The notes beneath the pieces were generated by a model. That model saw only the letters and a list, made by a program, of their open reading frames with translations. It was not told where the DNA came from and ran no database searches. DNA of 64,000 bases from Phoronis australis (lineage: Eukaryota > Phoronida > Phoronidae). Location of the stretch: positions 446,959-510,958 of the forward strand of contig NMRA01000181.1 of assembly GCA_002633005.1 (NCBI GenBank), given 5' to 3'. The position numbers were made by a program, and so were the translations under genes. Shown one piece after another: positions 35,401 through 46,600 of the stretch. Every line of letters begins with the position of its first letter. Position 1 is the stretch's first letter.

Positions 35401-38400
35401 GAAAGGCAGCCACAGTATAGTAGCATCGCCTGGAAACAGCCCGTCAACGACTTGGGCTTATAAACAGAAGTAGGCACAATGATTTGCGCACCTGTACACA
35501 TTGTTTTAACGTTGTAGGATCGGAAAAAACATCAGTACATACAAACCCAGAGCACTGCAAAGATCAGGGTACAACGACCACCGTCAAGACATTACTGATC
35601 AGTACAAGCACAAGGAAGGTAAGTCAGTAGAGTTGTTCAAGTTGGATCATTATCGTAATACTCTTGTGCAGAGAGAGCGCTGGAATTAATTCCTGACGCA
35701 TGTCATGAAATCTTCCCCATAATGTGAGCACATTCGTTTGGTGTTTGTTTAGAAGTTTGCTCTAGTCTTTGAGTGAGCACACAAAGTTCTAGAAGCTCAA
35801 TTTATAACGTTTCTTTTGCGTATTAGATTTTGAGTGGTCTCGCAAAGTGAAACAGATTTTGAAATCGCTGTTCGATTCTGGACGTTTATTGCCCCGCAAC
35901 AGAAGTTCTTGAGATAAGCAGTAGAACGAAGGTGCATTTTTGTCCCACTTCCCTTGATGTCATGTTGCTAACCACCTGTTACTGCACATGCTGTTTTCCC
36001 TGCATACGAAGTTACGCAACAATTAATGGCGATCTTGTCCCACCTGTCTTCTAATTCCTGTCAATTCACAACGTCAAAGTCGGAATTGCCAACTAACGGA
36101 GGAGAGACCTGCCAGATGAGGCTGCGTATTTTGTTTGGAAACCAACGAGTGGTCATGCAAAGACTGTGCGTTTGCACTGGCAACCTCAAAAAGCAAATAA
36201 AACATCGAGACACAAACATGATATTGAAGAAATACATAACTTCTTTCCAAGAAAACAGATTCACAACTCATCCTATTCATTGCAGGTTCCGAGGAAGAAA
36301 GAGCGTCCGTTTGGAGAGCAGCGTCGTGTTCAAAAGTGGGAGCTCAAGTCTACGACTGCGAATCAGAGGTACTTCTGAGTTTGGAAACCTACAATGGGTT
36401 TTGTTTAAGCACATACTGAAAAGCCTAATGAATGGAATAGACAGCATTGTAGTCAAAGTAATTAACAAGTGGTGAGTGCAGCAAGCCTCTTGACTTTTTA
36501 AAAATACGATTATAAATGCCTGAAGACTGGTAACTTGTGTTTTGGGTAATTATTCATTAGAAAAAAGACGGGATGACCACGGAGCACTGGCGAAAAGAAT
36601 AGAGAACGACACGACAGCTAGCAGCCGGCTTAAAAAAGCAATATACACTAGTACACAACACACAAACCATTTACATTACAAAATGGTACATTGCCTTTCT
36701 TTAGGACGTAACATTCAGTCTAGAAGATAAAGAGGAAGTGATCTATGGTAAACAATTCGACATCGAAATTAAAGTGAAGAATACAACCAAACAGAAAAGA
36801 TCAATCACTATGATCGTAAACGTTGCGTCGGCAAAGTACACAGGACAGCGTCAAAATGAAGTGTGCCACAAAGAGTTTCAGTTTACTTTGCAACCAGGCG
36901 AGGGTAAGAAAGTTGCAGATAAAAATGAAAGAGGTTTCTTTCCGTCTATCTATCTCTTCTTTAAATTCACACTTGAAATCGAGTATTCCGAAGTGGTTCT
37001 TGTTCATTTCCTAGCATACATTCATTAGTAAGACCGAGCTCAGAGGAGTAGGAGACCCACTTTTGTGCAATGCACTTTGCCTGCCAGTAAAGCCAGGATT
37101 CCAACCGGGGTCTCCCAAACGGGAGAGAGGAGCTCAAACCACTGAGCCACACTGTTTGGTTCACACGAACTTGTGAAATTTATCCAAGTTAAAAGATCTT
37201 TTACAAAAAAAACGTTCAGCTCCGACCACGTTGCTGTTTCACGTCATGTAAAGAGCTCGATAATTGCTTAGTTTGGAGGGTACTGGACATGTTGGATTGT
37301 CTCTCAAGGAGTGAAGGTTAAGCATCCTTTAAGGTACAATTTATCGACCCCGATTTTTTCCGAGCATCACAAACGGGTAACTTCGAATTCTTGCAACTCG
37401 TAACGAGGTTAAAAGCGCATATCAACCAATTTCCCGCCTATATCGCTTCCCGACCTCAGCATGCTAATATAAGGCAAGTAACAGACATCAGATAAGGACT
37501 GAGTTGAAGAGAATCTCATACAAGAGTCGTTTTGATGAATGCTGCTACTCGTTGGCGAACACAGTGTCTTCGGGTAACTCGAAGATTTAGTCCAGCAGAC
37601 AGAAATGGGTACCTAGAAATGCTTGGTAGTGTTAGTTTTTTGTTTGTTTCAAGTCTGGGAGCACCTCTGACGCTGGGTTGTAATCATGACAAAATTTTCT
37701 AAACATGCAAACCAAGGTCGTCATTATGCAAAATTCTGTTTTTGCTTATATCGTACTTTCCAAGCACTGTAGGTAGATTATTTTAATGTTTTCTCACATG
37801 TTTCTATGGTCAGTGAATTTAATGGACCTACTTTCCAGGTAGATGCATCGAGAACTTGCAACCATGATTGAAAATTCTACTTGTCCGTATTGCTGCTGGT
37901 ATCAGGCACCACACGCTCATAAATTATATTGATTCTGCATCCAAGTTTCTTGTTTCTAAAACAAGTTTGCAGGTTTTTGCATGATGAATTTATGCATTTA
38001 ATGACCACCATTATTAAAATTCCGTTGCTCAGAATTCTGTTTCTGCTCACGCAAACTTCCTTGCACTCATTTTTGTTGTCGGTGAATTTAACCGAATCAG
38101 TTTGCAGGTCATTACTCCATAAATTCGCATAATTTACATAATTCCAGACCACAAACAGTATTTTGGATCACCATGTTGGTTACACAAATCTGGATGGTTA
38201 ATTTGAAGTTCGGGAGACATTTGATGACTGCACCATCTGAAACAAGATCTGAAGTGAGCCGTTCGTGTGGAGAACAGTGTTTTAACGAAGTCACCAAGAC
38301 CATGCATCCGCATACTCATATACATACGTAGCTTTACCTTCGCTCCTGATTTGCTTGAACAACTACAGCATCAGGATTAACAAACTTTAAAGATTTATTT

Positions 38401-40789
38401 AAAAATTCCCAAAGCCAACACCTGAAGTGCAACCCGACATATTCATATAACAACATCTCTTTTTATGATGCATTTAGCAAGCATTTGCATGCGAGAAGTT
38501 GCCCTCTAAGTTACGATACTTGTCATGAAGATCGACAAATGTACGTGCATTGTCATTTCGGGTGCGTTCATTGTCAATTACTCTGCTCAGTGTGTCCTCG
38601 CCACACGTGACTGGCTCCTGTATCTCAGCTCCAACTCTAATGAAACGATCATAATCAGGGCTGGGACTTAAAATTGTAGTCTCACAGGCGTACTATGCTT
38701 CTAACTTTCAAAACTTGTAACAAAACACAAGAATAAAAATTTTCATGGGTTTAAAATAAACAGTTTGAACCCTGCTAACATTTTTAGTGTCATTATATAC
38801 ATGGGCGGCGCAGCACAGAAAAAAGTGGGGGCTAAAGCCCCTCCCAGCCCCCTATGGTGCACCGCCCATAGACCATGGGTAGCGCAGAACTGAAAAAAGC
38901 GGGGGACTATAGCCCCCCGAGCCCCCTATGGTGCGCCAACCATGATATATAACAGTCGACGCCACAGTAAAAATGTCAAAATTAAATATGACATGTGGGA
39001 GTCGATGGGCAGCACACTTTCACGCAATTGTAGTTTGAAACCTCAGACCTGTCTCTTTACTTTGATAGCATGATATTAAGTAATCAGATGAACATTATCA
39101 TTCGTGAAAAAATACATGTAGAATGAATTACATGACACGTGAAAACTTTGTAATTAATTGCAAATTGATTCAATCACTTGCATACACTGTACTTAATTGC
39201 AACTATTTAAACTGCGCTTTCTAACGGAAGCATTCGAAATAAACAATGTCGACCTTTACCTGCCAAATGATTTGATTAAATTCATAGACCACGAAAATAT
39301 AGGTGCCGTGGGTATATCCCCGTGAGAAAGTTACGAGCAGAAACAAAATTTCAAATATTGACGGTCATTATTTTCTTAATTATGCTGCGGATTTCTCGCG
39401 CAACGGCCTGAAATTGATTTTATGTAATTATCACCATGGAAACGTGTGCAGATATCAATGTCATTTACCTGTGCTGATTGGTACCACAAGATTTTTAAAT
39501 AATGGCGACATAAATTTGCATAAAGTATACAAGTTCATGATTTATCCACCTGCGAAGTAGCTCCATAAAATTCACTGACCTTGGAAACACAAGTAAAACA
39601 TCAAAATAATCTACTTATGGTGCTTGATAAGGAAGTTATAAGCAAAAGCAAAAATTTTCATATTTAAACATGTTTAAGGTTATCAATATCACAACCTAGC
39701 CAAAATGCTTCGGGGGGGGGGCACCTCAATATGAGGCAGTCATAAAACTTACACTATCAAAACATTCCAAGTCCCCAACAGGGGGACTATGGGAAGCTAC
39801 TGGACTAGTAGTTTATACATGTAGCGATTGTTGCCGCTGCCGCGTGCGTCTCACATCGAATGAAACTGTCATTGTCGTGCCCTTTGCTTCCAGAAACTGA
39901 CAAAAAAATTGTGATAAAACCAGCGGATTACATTGGCAAGCTGGTAGAAAAGTTCAACATGAAAGTCGCTGTACAAGGATCAGTCTTCGAGACTAAGCAG
40001 CTTGTCGCGCTTGAAGACGACTTCCGTCTCTGCAGTCCTGACATCATGTTTGCAGTAAGTGTTCAGAATTGTGAGAAATAAAAGCTGAAGGGTACACCAG
40101 AACGCAAGCATCGGGTTTTCTTATACAAAATAACATGTCAATCTTTAATGTCCCTAGATCAAAGGCAAAGCAAAGGTTGGAGAAACGCTAGAATGTGAGG
40201 CGTACTTCACGAATCCTTTGGAAAAAATCCCTTTGACTGGGTGCACGCTATCAATAGAAGGACCTGGACTGAAAAAACCAGAAGAGTTTAAATGCAAGTG
40301 AGTATTCAGCAGTGCTCTAAGCCACGAAGTTGATGAAGTGAATGGGTGATACGATACAAACAGAGATTTCACGCAAAGGAGCGTTTGTCCAACAAGGTCT
40401 GGCCCGATTTGCGATTCACAACTGTTAGAAATCGTCAAATGAAATTGCTAGCTATCAGTTGCAGATGCAAGTAACATGCGAATGTCCTTTTAGTAAAGTG
40501 AACTGACTTCAGAACATTTTCGATGTTTACGAAATATCGACTATAAAAAGTTATAAATTATTCCTTACTCAGTGTTGAAAAATATGATTCCGAACGACTT
40601 CAAATGAAAACGTGGCACTTTATACTGGTATTTATCTATTTCAGGGACGTCCCTGGAGGTTCCGAGACTCGTATCAAGTTCGCACTCTCTCCTCAAAAGC
40701 CCGGAAAACGCGAAATCATGGCAAGCTTTGATTGCGACGAGCTACCCGACATCACGGGATCACACGAGTTGGACGTAGCTGCCAAATGA
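23401..40789 (+). CDS. Transglutaminase (protein-glutamine gamma-glutamyltransferase), complete 15-exon model
   Basis: Forms Ca2+-dependent isopeptide cross-links between Gln and Lys side chains. Exons: 23401-23527, 27745-27969, 28990-29250, 31041-31159, 31459-31569, 32464-32638, 33193-33331, 33802-33905, 34760-34931, 35518-35618, 36286-36368, 36705-36903, 39894-40054, 40158-40297, 40645-40789. All joins keep phase and total 2262 nt, giving 753 aa. Residues 1-48 are a basic N-terminus ([10 protein letters not shown] at -3 and G at +4 around the ATG). About 49-204 form the N-terminal beta-sandwich, 205-511 the catalytic core, about 540-640 and 650-753 the two C-terminal barrels. Triad: Cys330 in YGQCWVF, His389 in NFHVWNESW, Asp412 in AFDATPQE; Trp295 matches the transition-state Trp. 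Spacing 59 and 23 is as in vertebrate enzymes. No signal peptide is seen. The vertebrate-type exon around the NVWVS/IGKNIST region is split here by an extra intron. Exon 1 is the least certain (4.2 kb away) but matches phase exactly. Confidence 0.95.
24010..25760. repeat. Diverged local duplications in transglutaminase intron 1
   Basis: Two segments (about 24010-24132 and 24612-24742) share tcatccaatcttgaattg, ggcaatgcg/gacaatgcg and agggttgcgg-gctcgacatttg. A second pair (about 24170-24540 and 25380-25760) shares ttggtaattggc-type and cgataa-type blocks and ends with gagttg-c-aa-ctcgaccggt. They form an imperfect array with a period of roughly 0.6-1.2 kb. Confidence 0.7.
29590..30480 (-). 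mobile_element. Penelope-like retroelement remnant (RT C-terminus plus GIY-YIG endonuclease)
   Basis: Read on the minus strand through several frames: [12 protein letters not shown] (position of the reverse-transcriptase WLRYVDDTF motif), then [26 protein letters not shown], a KINDYPEEF block, and finally [27 protein letters not shown], which is the GIY-YIG endonuclease of Penelope-like elements, followed by a [14 protein letters not shown] tail. Order and spacing fit a Penelope element inserted antisense in transglutaminase intron 3. The catalytic YVDD is degraded to YADG, the YIGE motif to WEIL, and stops intervene, so it is dead. Confidence 0.85.
30541..30590 (+). other. Hammerhead-core-like sequence beside the Penelope remnant
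   Basis: Contains cttgaaggtgacc, a short loop, then gaccaaccgaaacgtc. The layout (CTGANGA-like strand, small stem, GAAA) is that of hammerhead ribozyme cores known from Penelope-like elements, but the first core block is imperfect (CTTGAAG) and I cannot place a cleavage site. Probably a degenerate relic. Confidence 0.3.
31712..31780. repeat. Short conserved dispersed repeat, copy 1
   Basis: gctatcgtagcgagcctcg, gcgcctcctgtcggcgtgaa and tagggtctat occur in this order. The same blocks occur at 49843-49902 with very few changes, and inverted and shorter at 48405-48465. Confidence 0.75.
31795..31994 (+). mobile_element. MITE-like element, family A, truncated copy 3
   Basis: Matches the inner and right part of the 34146-34419 element in opposite orientation (aatgcacaatgcatag, aattctgggttttcc, caaaatcctggatccgcccc). 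The left inverted tip is missing, so it is 5'-truncated. It lies in transglutaminase intron 5. Confidence 0.75.
34146..34419 (-). mobile_element. MITE-like element, family A, copy 2 (transglutaminase intron 8)
   Basis: A 274-bp insertion starting caggggcggatccagg and ending aaccactg, so the terminal CAGKGG tips are inverted. The direct repeat ctatg flanks it at 34141-34145 and 34420-34424. It contains long G and C runs. Confidence 0.8.
37030..37164 (-). mobile_element. tRNA-derived SINE (transglutaminase intron 12)
   Basis: On the minus strand the head reads gtgtggctcagtggtttgag (box A-like) and, about 30 bases on, ccggttggaatcctgg (box B-like), followed by a tail with gtgcattgcacaaaag and ctcctactcctctgagctcg. 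The tail also occurs without its head at 15778-15850. Confidence 0.7.
38800..38944. mobile_element. Palindromic MITE-like element, family C, two units
   Basis: Two imperfect copies of a roughly 70-bp unit: atgggcggcgcagcac, a C/G-rich centre with gcccc-cccagccccctatgg, then gcaccgcccat. The ends are catgggcggcgc and gcgccaaccatg. The 5-mer atata flanks it on both sides (38795-38799, 38945-38949), which may be a target duplication, though the site is AT-simple. A related pair of units lies at 53045-53177. Confidence 0.7.
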
Positions 40790-41625
40790 GACAGTGGCAG
40801 TGAAGGCTGGTTGATGTGGGCGTACAATTCTTGTACTATTCTATAACGGGGTCGGTGTAAATGTCCTTTTTTGGTATTTGGTGGCACCAGAAAATAGTTA
40901 GTGACCAGCTTTCATGAGCCTTATTCTACTCGGTTGCGTCTCACACGTGGTTATATATGTGATTTTGTTGGCTTTAAGAGGAAATTGCTACATGATCGTC
41001 ACGAGTGATGAAATGTATATTTCTAATACCTTGCTTCCATGCAACGCACGAATGTGTCAAGCGGTTAGCCCTGAGCTCTTATTTATATGACATGCCGGGA
41101 AGCTTCAAAACGACACTAAAAATGAACGTTGATGTTTCTTATCACTGATGGTAGTTTTGCAATATATTGCTTAGCATTGCAATGGTTTGACAAGCATGTT
41201 ATCCCATTATGGAAAGATGTGATGTCTAGTAATTTAGCATTAACTCGTTCTTAGAATAAGTGGACAGAATAATCGAGGTGTGTGTAGGACATAGGTTAAC
41301 CTTAATGTGGTAAATTTGTTAACATGGAATGGCTGTGGGTTACAGAAATACAACTTACTACAGTTACAATACCAGATTTGTTCTTGATGTGTTTATTTCG
41401 TTGTGATCACAAGGCAAGTACTACCAACAAATTAATGATACACAAATTTCCATAAAACATCTTAACACAATTTTCTTATTAGTTTCAAGCACCTCCTACA
41501 ACTGTAGGTACAGTGACTATTTTCAAGTGTCACCCAGACAAACAAAGAACATACAGACCCCATGTTAAATTACTGGGTTCTTCATTTTATACATACTTCC
41601 CTAAAATAACACCAATGTTTATTTC

Positions 41626-41631
41626 AATAAA
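41626..41631 (+). other. Candidate polyadenylation signal of the transglutaminase gene
   Basis: A canonical AATAAA lies 837 bp after the transglutaminase stop codon, in AT-rich sequence. Use of this site is inferred only from position. Confidence 0.4.
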
Positions 41632-42149
41632 GAATTCCACTAAAAGCAACCCCAGGGTATTGCCTTACTCTATTCATTAATATCAGAACACACTGATCAC
41701 TACAGTGTACATAAACAATCACCTTTGCTAGAGCGCGATCAGCTCTTACGCAATAACTATGACTGGAAGAGCAATAATTATAGAAGTCACTGATACAGTG
41801 TATAGGCACAAGGAAGCACTGTAGGACTTTAAGTGAGACCAATTACTTGCTGCACCGTGGCAAGGCTGCATCTGGATGATTCTAAAAAGTAACAAAAATG
41901 AACATGTACTCAACAACATTTTTTGTTCAATTTCAGTTAAAACTTCTGACTGTATAAAAGAATTTCAATGCAAAGCACAACTCCACCACTTACAGTATGT
42001 TTCCCCATAAGTTTCATGTATTAGACTAATTTGACCAAAAAATCAAAATTCAACCAGTGCTGGTACATCCCAGCAACACCTCTCTGTCAAGGTCCCTCGA
42101 GAAACCTGTTAAGTCAATTTGACAAAGTTCAATGGATAGGTGATGCCCT

Positions 42150-43110
42150 GCAGACTAAAAATGGCCAGCAAGGGTTCCCATGGAAATCCTAGGTGACAGA
42201 TGGTAAACTGGTGCCGATGTATCCCAGCCATGAAACCTGGTGACAAGTTTCATAAAAATCTGTCAGGACTGCCTTGTTGTTTTGACAACCAAATGACAAT
42301 CAGTATCTTGGCCAAAAGTAGTGATACAGTAGTTGAATCTGTCTAAATCATCTGGTGTCCACGCCTACCCGTCATATATCTATGTGTCAAGTTCCATCAA
42401 AACTTGGCAGACCGTTTTGAAATAATCAGCAGACGAGAAAGAACCAGCCAAAGACTAAAATGATCAACAAGGGACGCTATTGCAGCCAAATCTGAGTAAC
42501 AAATCATTGCCGGCAAATGCCTCTGTGTAAAGCTTCGTCAAAATCTATCAAGTGGTTTTGACAACAACAGAAAACTAAAATTGCCAACAGGTTGTGCCAC
42601 TGTTGTCAAATCCCTCTGAAAAAACTAGCACTGGTGTATCCCAGTCTTAAACTTGTCGATCCATTGTGACCATAAGCGATGCACACCAAAAATCCCATCA
42701 AAAAATAAAATAGCCAACGGAGGGTGCTAGGGTAGTTGATTTTGTCCAAAAAGCATCTTGTGTCACAAATTCTCACCACATACCTCAGAATCAACTTTCA
42801 GCAAAATTCTTCCATTTGTTTTTCTTTTACAAGTATTACAAGTAATTTCTTGTTGAAAAACACAACGGCCACCAGAGGGTGCCACGCTTGTTGAACAAGA
42901 AGACCGAAAATCAAGCTGCTGCCTGCGCATAGCCACCACAAGACCTCTGAGTCATTTGGACAAAATTGGACAAACAAGGAAATTTATTGTTGAAAACTAT
43001 AACTGCCAGCAGGGGAGACACAGCGTTGAATTGGTTCAGCTGGTGCCAGCCCATCCTTGCCACATCACTTCGTGCAGAGCTTCATTATTTGTTGAGCATT
43101 TTTAGATATT
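42150..43110. repeat. Degenerate tandem repeat array, period about 120-150 bp
   Basis: Variants of aaaatngccancagggngnc recur at about 42161, 42458, 42577, 42706, 42862 and 42998. Each is followed by ggtgtatcccagnc-like, tcatcaaaa-like and gttttgacaacaa-like blocks. It lies downstream of TIMM21 (whose stop is at 43605) and shows no coding frame. A related array is in TIMM21 intron 2. Confidence 0.75.
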
Positions 43111-43360
43111 AACCAAACCAAACAAGCAAAGGTAACAATACACGGACGGACGAGTGAGGTGATGATGATTAGGTAAAACGTATAAATTTTGCATGACTTG
43201 TATAGACAAAGCAGTAAAAAATCAATGTTCCTACTTCAGTGACTTTGGCTCACCGCAAAACTGAATCTGTGCTACATATTCATAAAAACAAAATGTAACA
43301 CGCATCTTTAATTAGCACATTATTAAAACCTTAGGACATGAAAAATGATCAAACAACCAA

Positions 43361-43432
43361 GGACAGCACAGCATAGTGGTTTGGGTCGTGAATTCCCCCT
43401 CATGAGGCAAGGGTTCAAATCTTGCATAGCTG
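43361..43432 (+). mobile_element. tRNA-like SINE head
   Basis: gcatagtggtttgggtcgtg resembles a box A and agggttcaaatcttgc a box B, 30-35 bases apart. The acceptor-like ends do not pair well, so this looks like a SINE head rather than a functional tRNA. Confidence 0.5.
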
Positions 43433-43604
43433 AAAACTACAAGAATTACACCAATTGTCTCTTGAAAGTCTGTATTCAGTCATCACTTGTAGACAGAAAG
43501 AGTGCCTCCATTAAAAACGGCATCATGAGAAGAAGAGCGAGGCACAAATGAGGGTATCCTGGTTCAAAGTATCATAACGAAAACTGCAAAAAGGTGCTCA
43601 CTCA

Positions 43605-46600
43605 CTAAATATGTTGAGAGCCAGAAAAATTGGTTATCTTATGCCTGTTGTCTTCAATTACAAGATTCCTCTTGGGGTAGGCAGAGTCCAGTTCAACAAT
43701 AAGGTAGTTGTATTCATACTTCCCTTGGTCATTCTAAAATGAAGAGATCACAGTCAGTAGTGTTTTCAGTGAATTTTGAATGTGACAGAAGATCAAGTTC
43801 CAAGACATGCACAGTACCAAATGAACAGTCAAATGCATTGTGCTGCGGGTCCAAAGACTGCATGCCAACTGACTTTTTAACTTCACATTGTCTCATGTGG
43901 TGTCATAAACTAATACTACATTGAGATTTTTTCTTGTAATATCCAAACAAACTGCTGTGGCTGGCTGGTGATGATTTCAACTAACACTAGAACGAATTAA
44001 TTATAACATTCAAATGTTACCTTTTTCATTTCCAAATGTACTGTCCCCTTTTGCCTCGGCCCTTCAATATAAAACTTCATCTGGATGTGCTCAACACCAC
44101 CCCGATTGAATACCAAATGACTGGAATGTAAACATGCAGTAATCAGTTGTAAAGCACAAGACAATGGAACAGTGTAGACCATGTTATGCAACAGTGCAGT
44201 TGAGACCACACACAATGTACCCTCAGCGTGTTAATAGCATAGACTGTATTGTGAGTGGGGCTTAAATTAGTGATGCAATAGTTTTGTTTTGTAACGATGA
44301 AACATATGAGCCTCTGCTTGCCACTCAGTAACAAGCAATTGCCTGTTAGCTGAATGGTTAGCACGCTTGCTTGTTTAATCAGAGACGCTGGTTCGATTCC
44401 CTGGTCCAGTAATCGCGACAATTACAGTATTTGGCATAGTTGGCAAACAGATGATAAACTGATGAAGCACTACACGGACCCTCGAACCTCACGCATCACG
44501 CTTGGTGGTGATCCAAGACCAGGAGGCGAGGACCTTGAGGTTCATCTGCCAGACAGCTATATTGGTGAGGTAAAGTCAAGGTGGAGTAGAATCTTGTGAT
44601 GTTCCACAAAATGAATCTTGTGTTCACCCGCCAGGTAGCACACTTATTCGTAGGAAAGGGGGGGGACTGTTGTGAAACGTACTTCTGGTAAATACCTTCA
44701 CTCGCTTATGAGTAATGCCTATTAGCTGAATGGTTAGCACGTTTGCTGGTTTTATCGGGGTCACTGGTTCGATTCCTGGGTTGAGTATTCTCGGCAATTG
44801 CTACAGCTAATAATCTTGCAAGACATGCAGTTGTGCGTAATACTGTCAATACGGTTCTCATTGCAGCATAACTAGGCATGTGACCAAGTAAAGCTGCCTC
44901 CAGGTACAGTGCTGTGTATGGGACATCACTATGCATTTTGCTGTGTAGTTGCAGCGATGCATACATGGGGCGTGGCAGTTGCTGCACCATGTGCTGTGCC
45001 AATATGACTGCATCAGATACTGTGTATTAGTGTTACTCTGTACACGTAGATTAGAAACCTGAACAAGAGAAATGATAAAAATTCTCCGATTTGGGACCGT
45101 GAAATTTTGCTCACGGTTGGAGCTTCAAGAAATAGGTTGGAAATTCAAGAAATAGCCGATATTGACCATCCCAAATTCAAGAATCACTGGAAAGATGGCA
45201 AAATTACCCATTCTGTAGTTGGAAAACACATTGTCCAAATCAAGAAAATTTAGTTTTTGCGAGAATTTCAGAGCCCCAATTTCTAAAGACTGTCCCAAAT
45301 TAGAGAATCTTTACCGAAATTCTAAAGTAAAAATGTCAAAGAAAATTTCCCCACTCTAGTATATATATAGAAATTCAGGCAACTCACCTAACATGGCGCC
45401 TTCGTCCTCTACTTGTCGTTTCCCCGTATCCTTTTATCGGTTCTCCAAGAGCATCTTGAACCTAGCAACAATGATATCAATATTGATAATAGCAATACTC
45501 AGTATAATTTAGAATGCATCAATTTGTAATCACAGGCTGGGTGCACAGTATTTTCTCAAGACAAAAAGCACTGACCTGCACATTGTTACGGCAAACTTTC
45601 AAAGTGCTTCCATAAACACCACTGGGACTTTGGCTTGAAAATATCTCTCGACCAATCAAGTAAAACAACAAACCTGTAAAATAAGTTTCAGACAATAATT
45701 TGAAGCATTTATTTCATTAACACAATTTTACTGGCAACAAGCCTATTTGTAACTGTCCAAATACTCTTTATACTTCCACCTTTTGTTTCAAAAGGGTGGG
45801 GAACACAACTCTTTATACTCATGAACATATGCACATTCAGGTAGTCATCTGGGGTGCTCAAAAAATCAAGCCAGTAAATCAGGGTGTAGGCGCCTAACCG
45901 AACATGGGTCCTTAAATCAGGAAATGGAAAATGGCGATTAACCAGAGCTAGACAATTGTCCTCACTCCATGATTCTTTAAATTCAAGAACACAGTCACAA
46001 ATATAGCTGCACAGACAGCTGCCTAAGTGTAATTTAAATTAGCACACACTATTTGAGTGCCAAAGTATGTATTAAGAACAAGCACATTGACAAAATTCCC
46101 TCCAAAATGCTAGGACTGACCTGAAATGAATGTCATCAAAGTAATTGAAAATGCAAAAGTATATGAACTTGAGCACAAACTCCCTGTATTCGCATTTCAG
46201 ACAGCACAAACATCCAGTCAAAAATATTCCACAAACTACAGCTAAAGAGGTATCGAATGCTAAATTTGTATGATGAAGTGTGCAGGAATGGCAAAAAGCA
46301 AAAACAATCACGTGGTTTTCCAATTCTTAAATTTAGTTCTGCATGAAATAAAAAGCTTCGAAATACTTTGGCTTTGTTCTGTTGTTCATGATCGAGAGCT
46401 TTGCCTCTTCATTCTTGGCTAAATACGCAAACTGCAGACTGAGGATGACTTGGACAAGACACGTACAAAGCAACTTTTGTCAACGATGAAGAATATGAGA
46501 CAATGAGATAATAACACACCAAGTATGTTGACACATAACATTACATATCTGAGCTACAGCAATAAATTAAGTGTAAAGTTGAAATGTGATGGAAGTGGCA

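Noticed and set aside
44341-44407. Functional tRNA gene
   Set aside because: Boxes A and B are present but the arms do not form a good cloverleaf, and the sequence recurs with a repeat body, so it is SINE-like.
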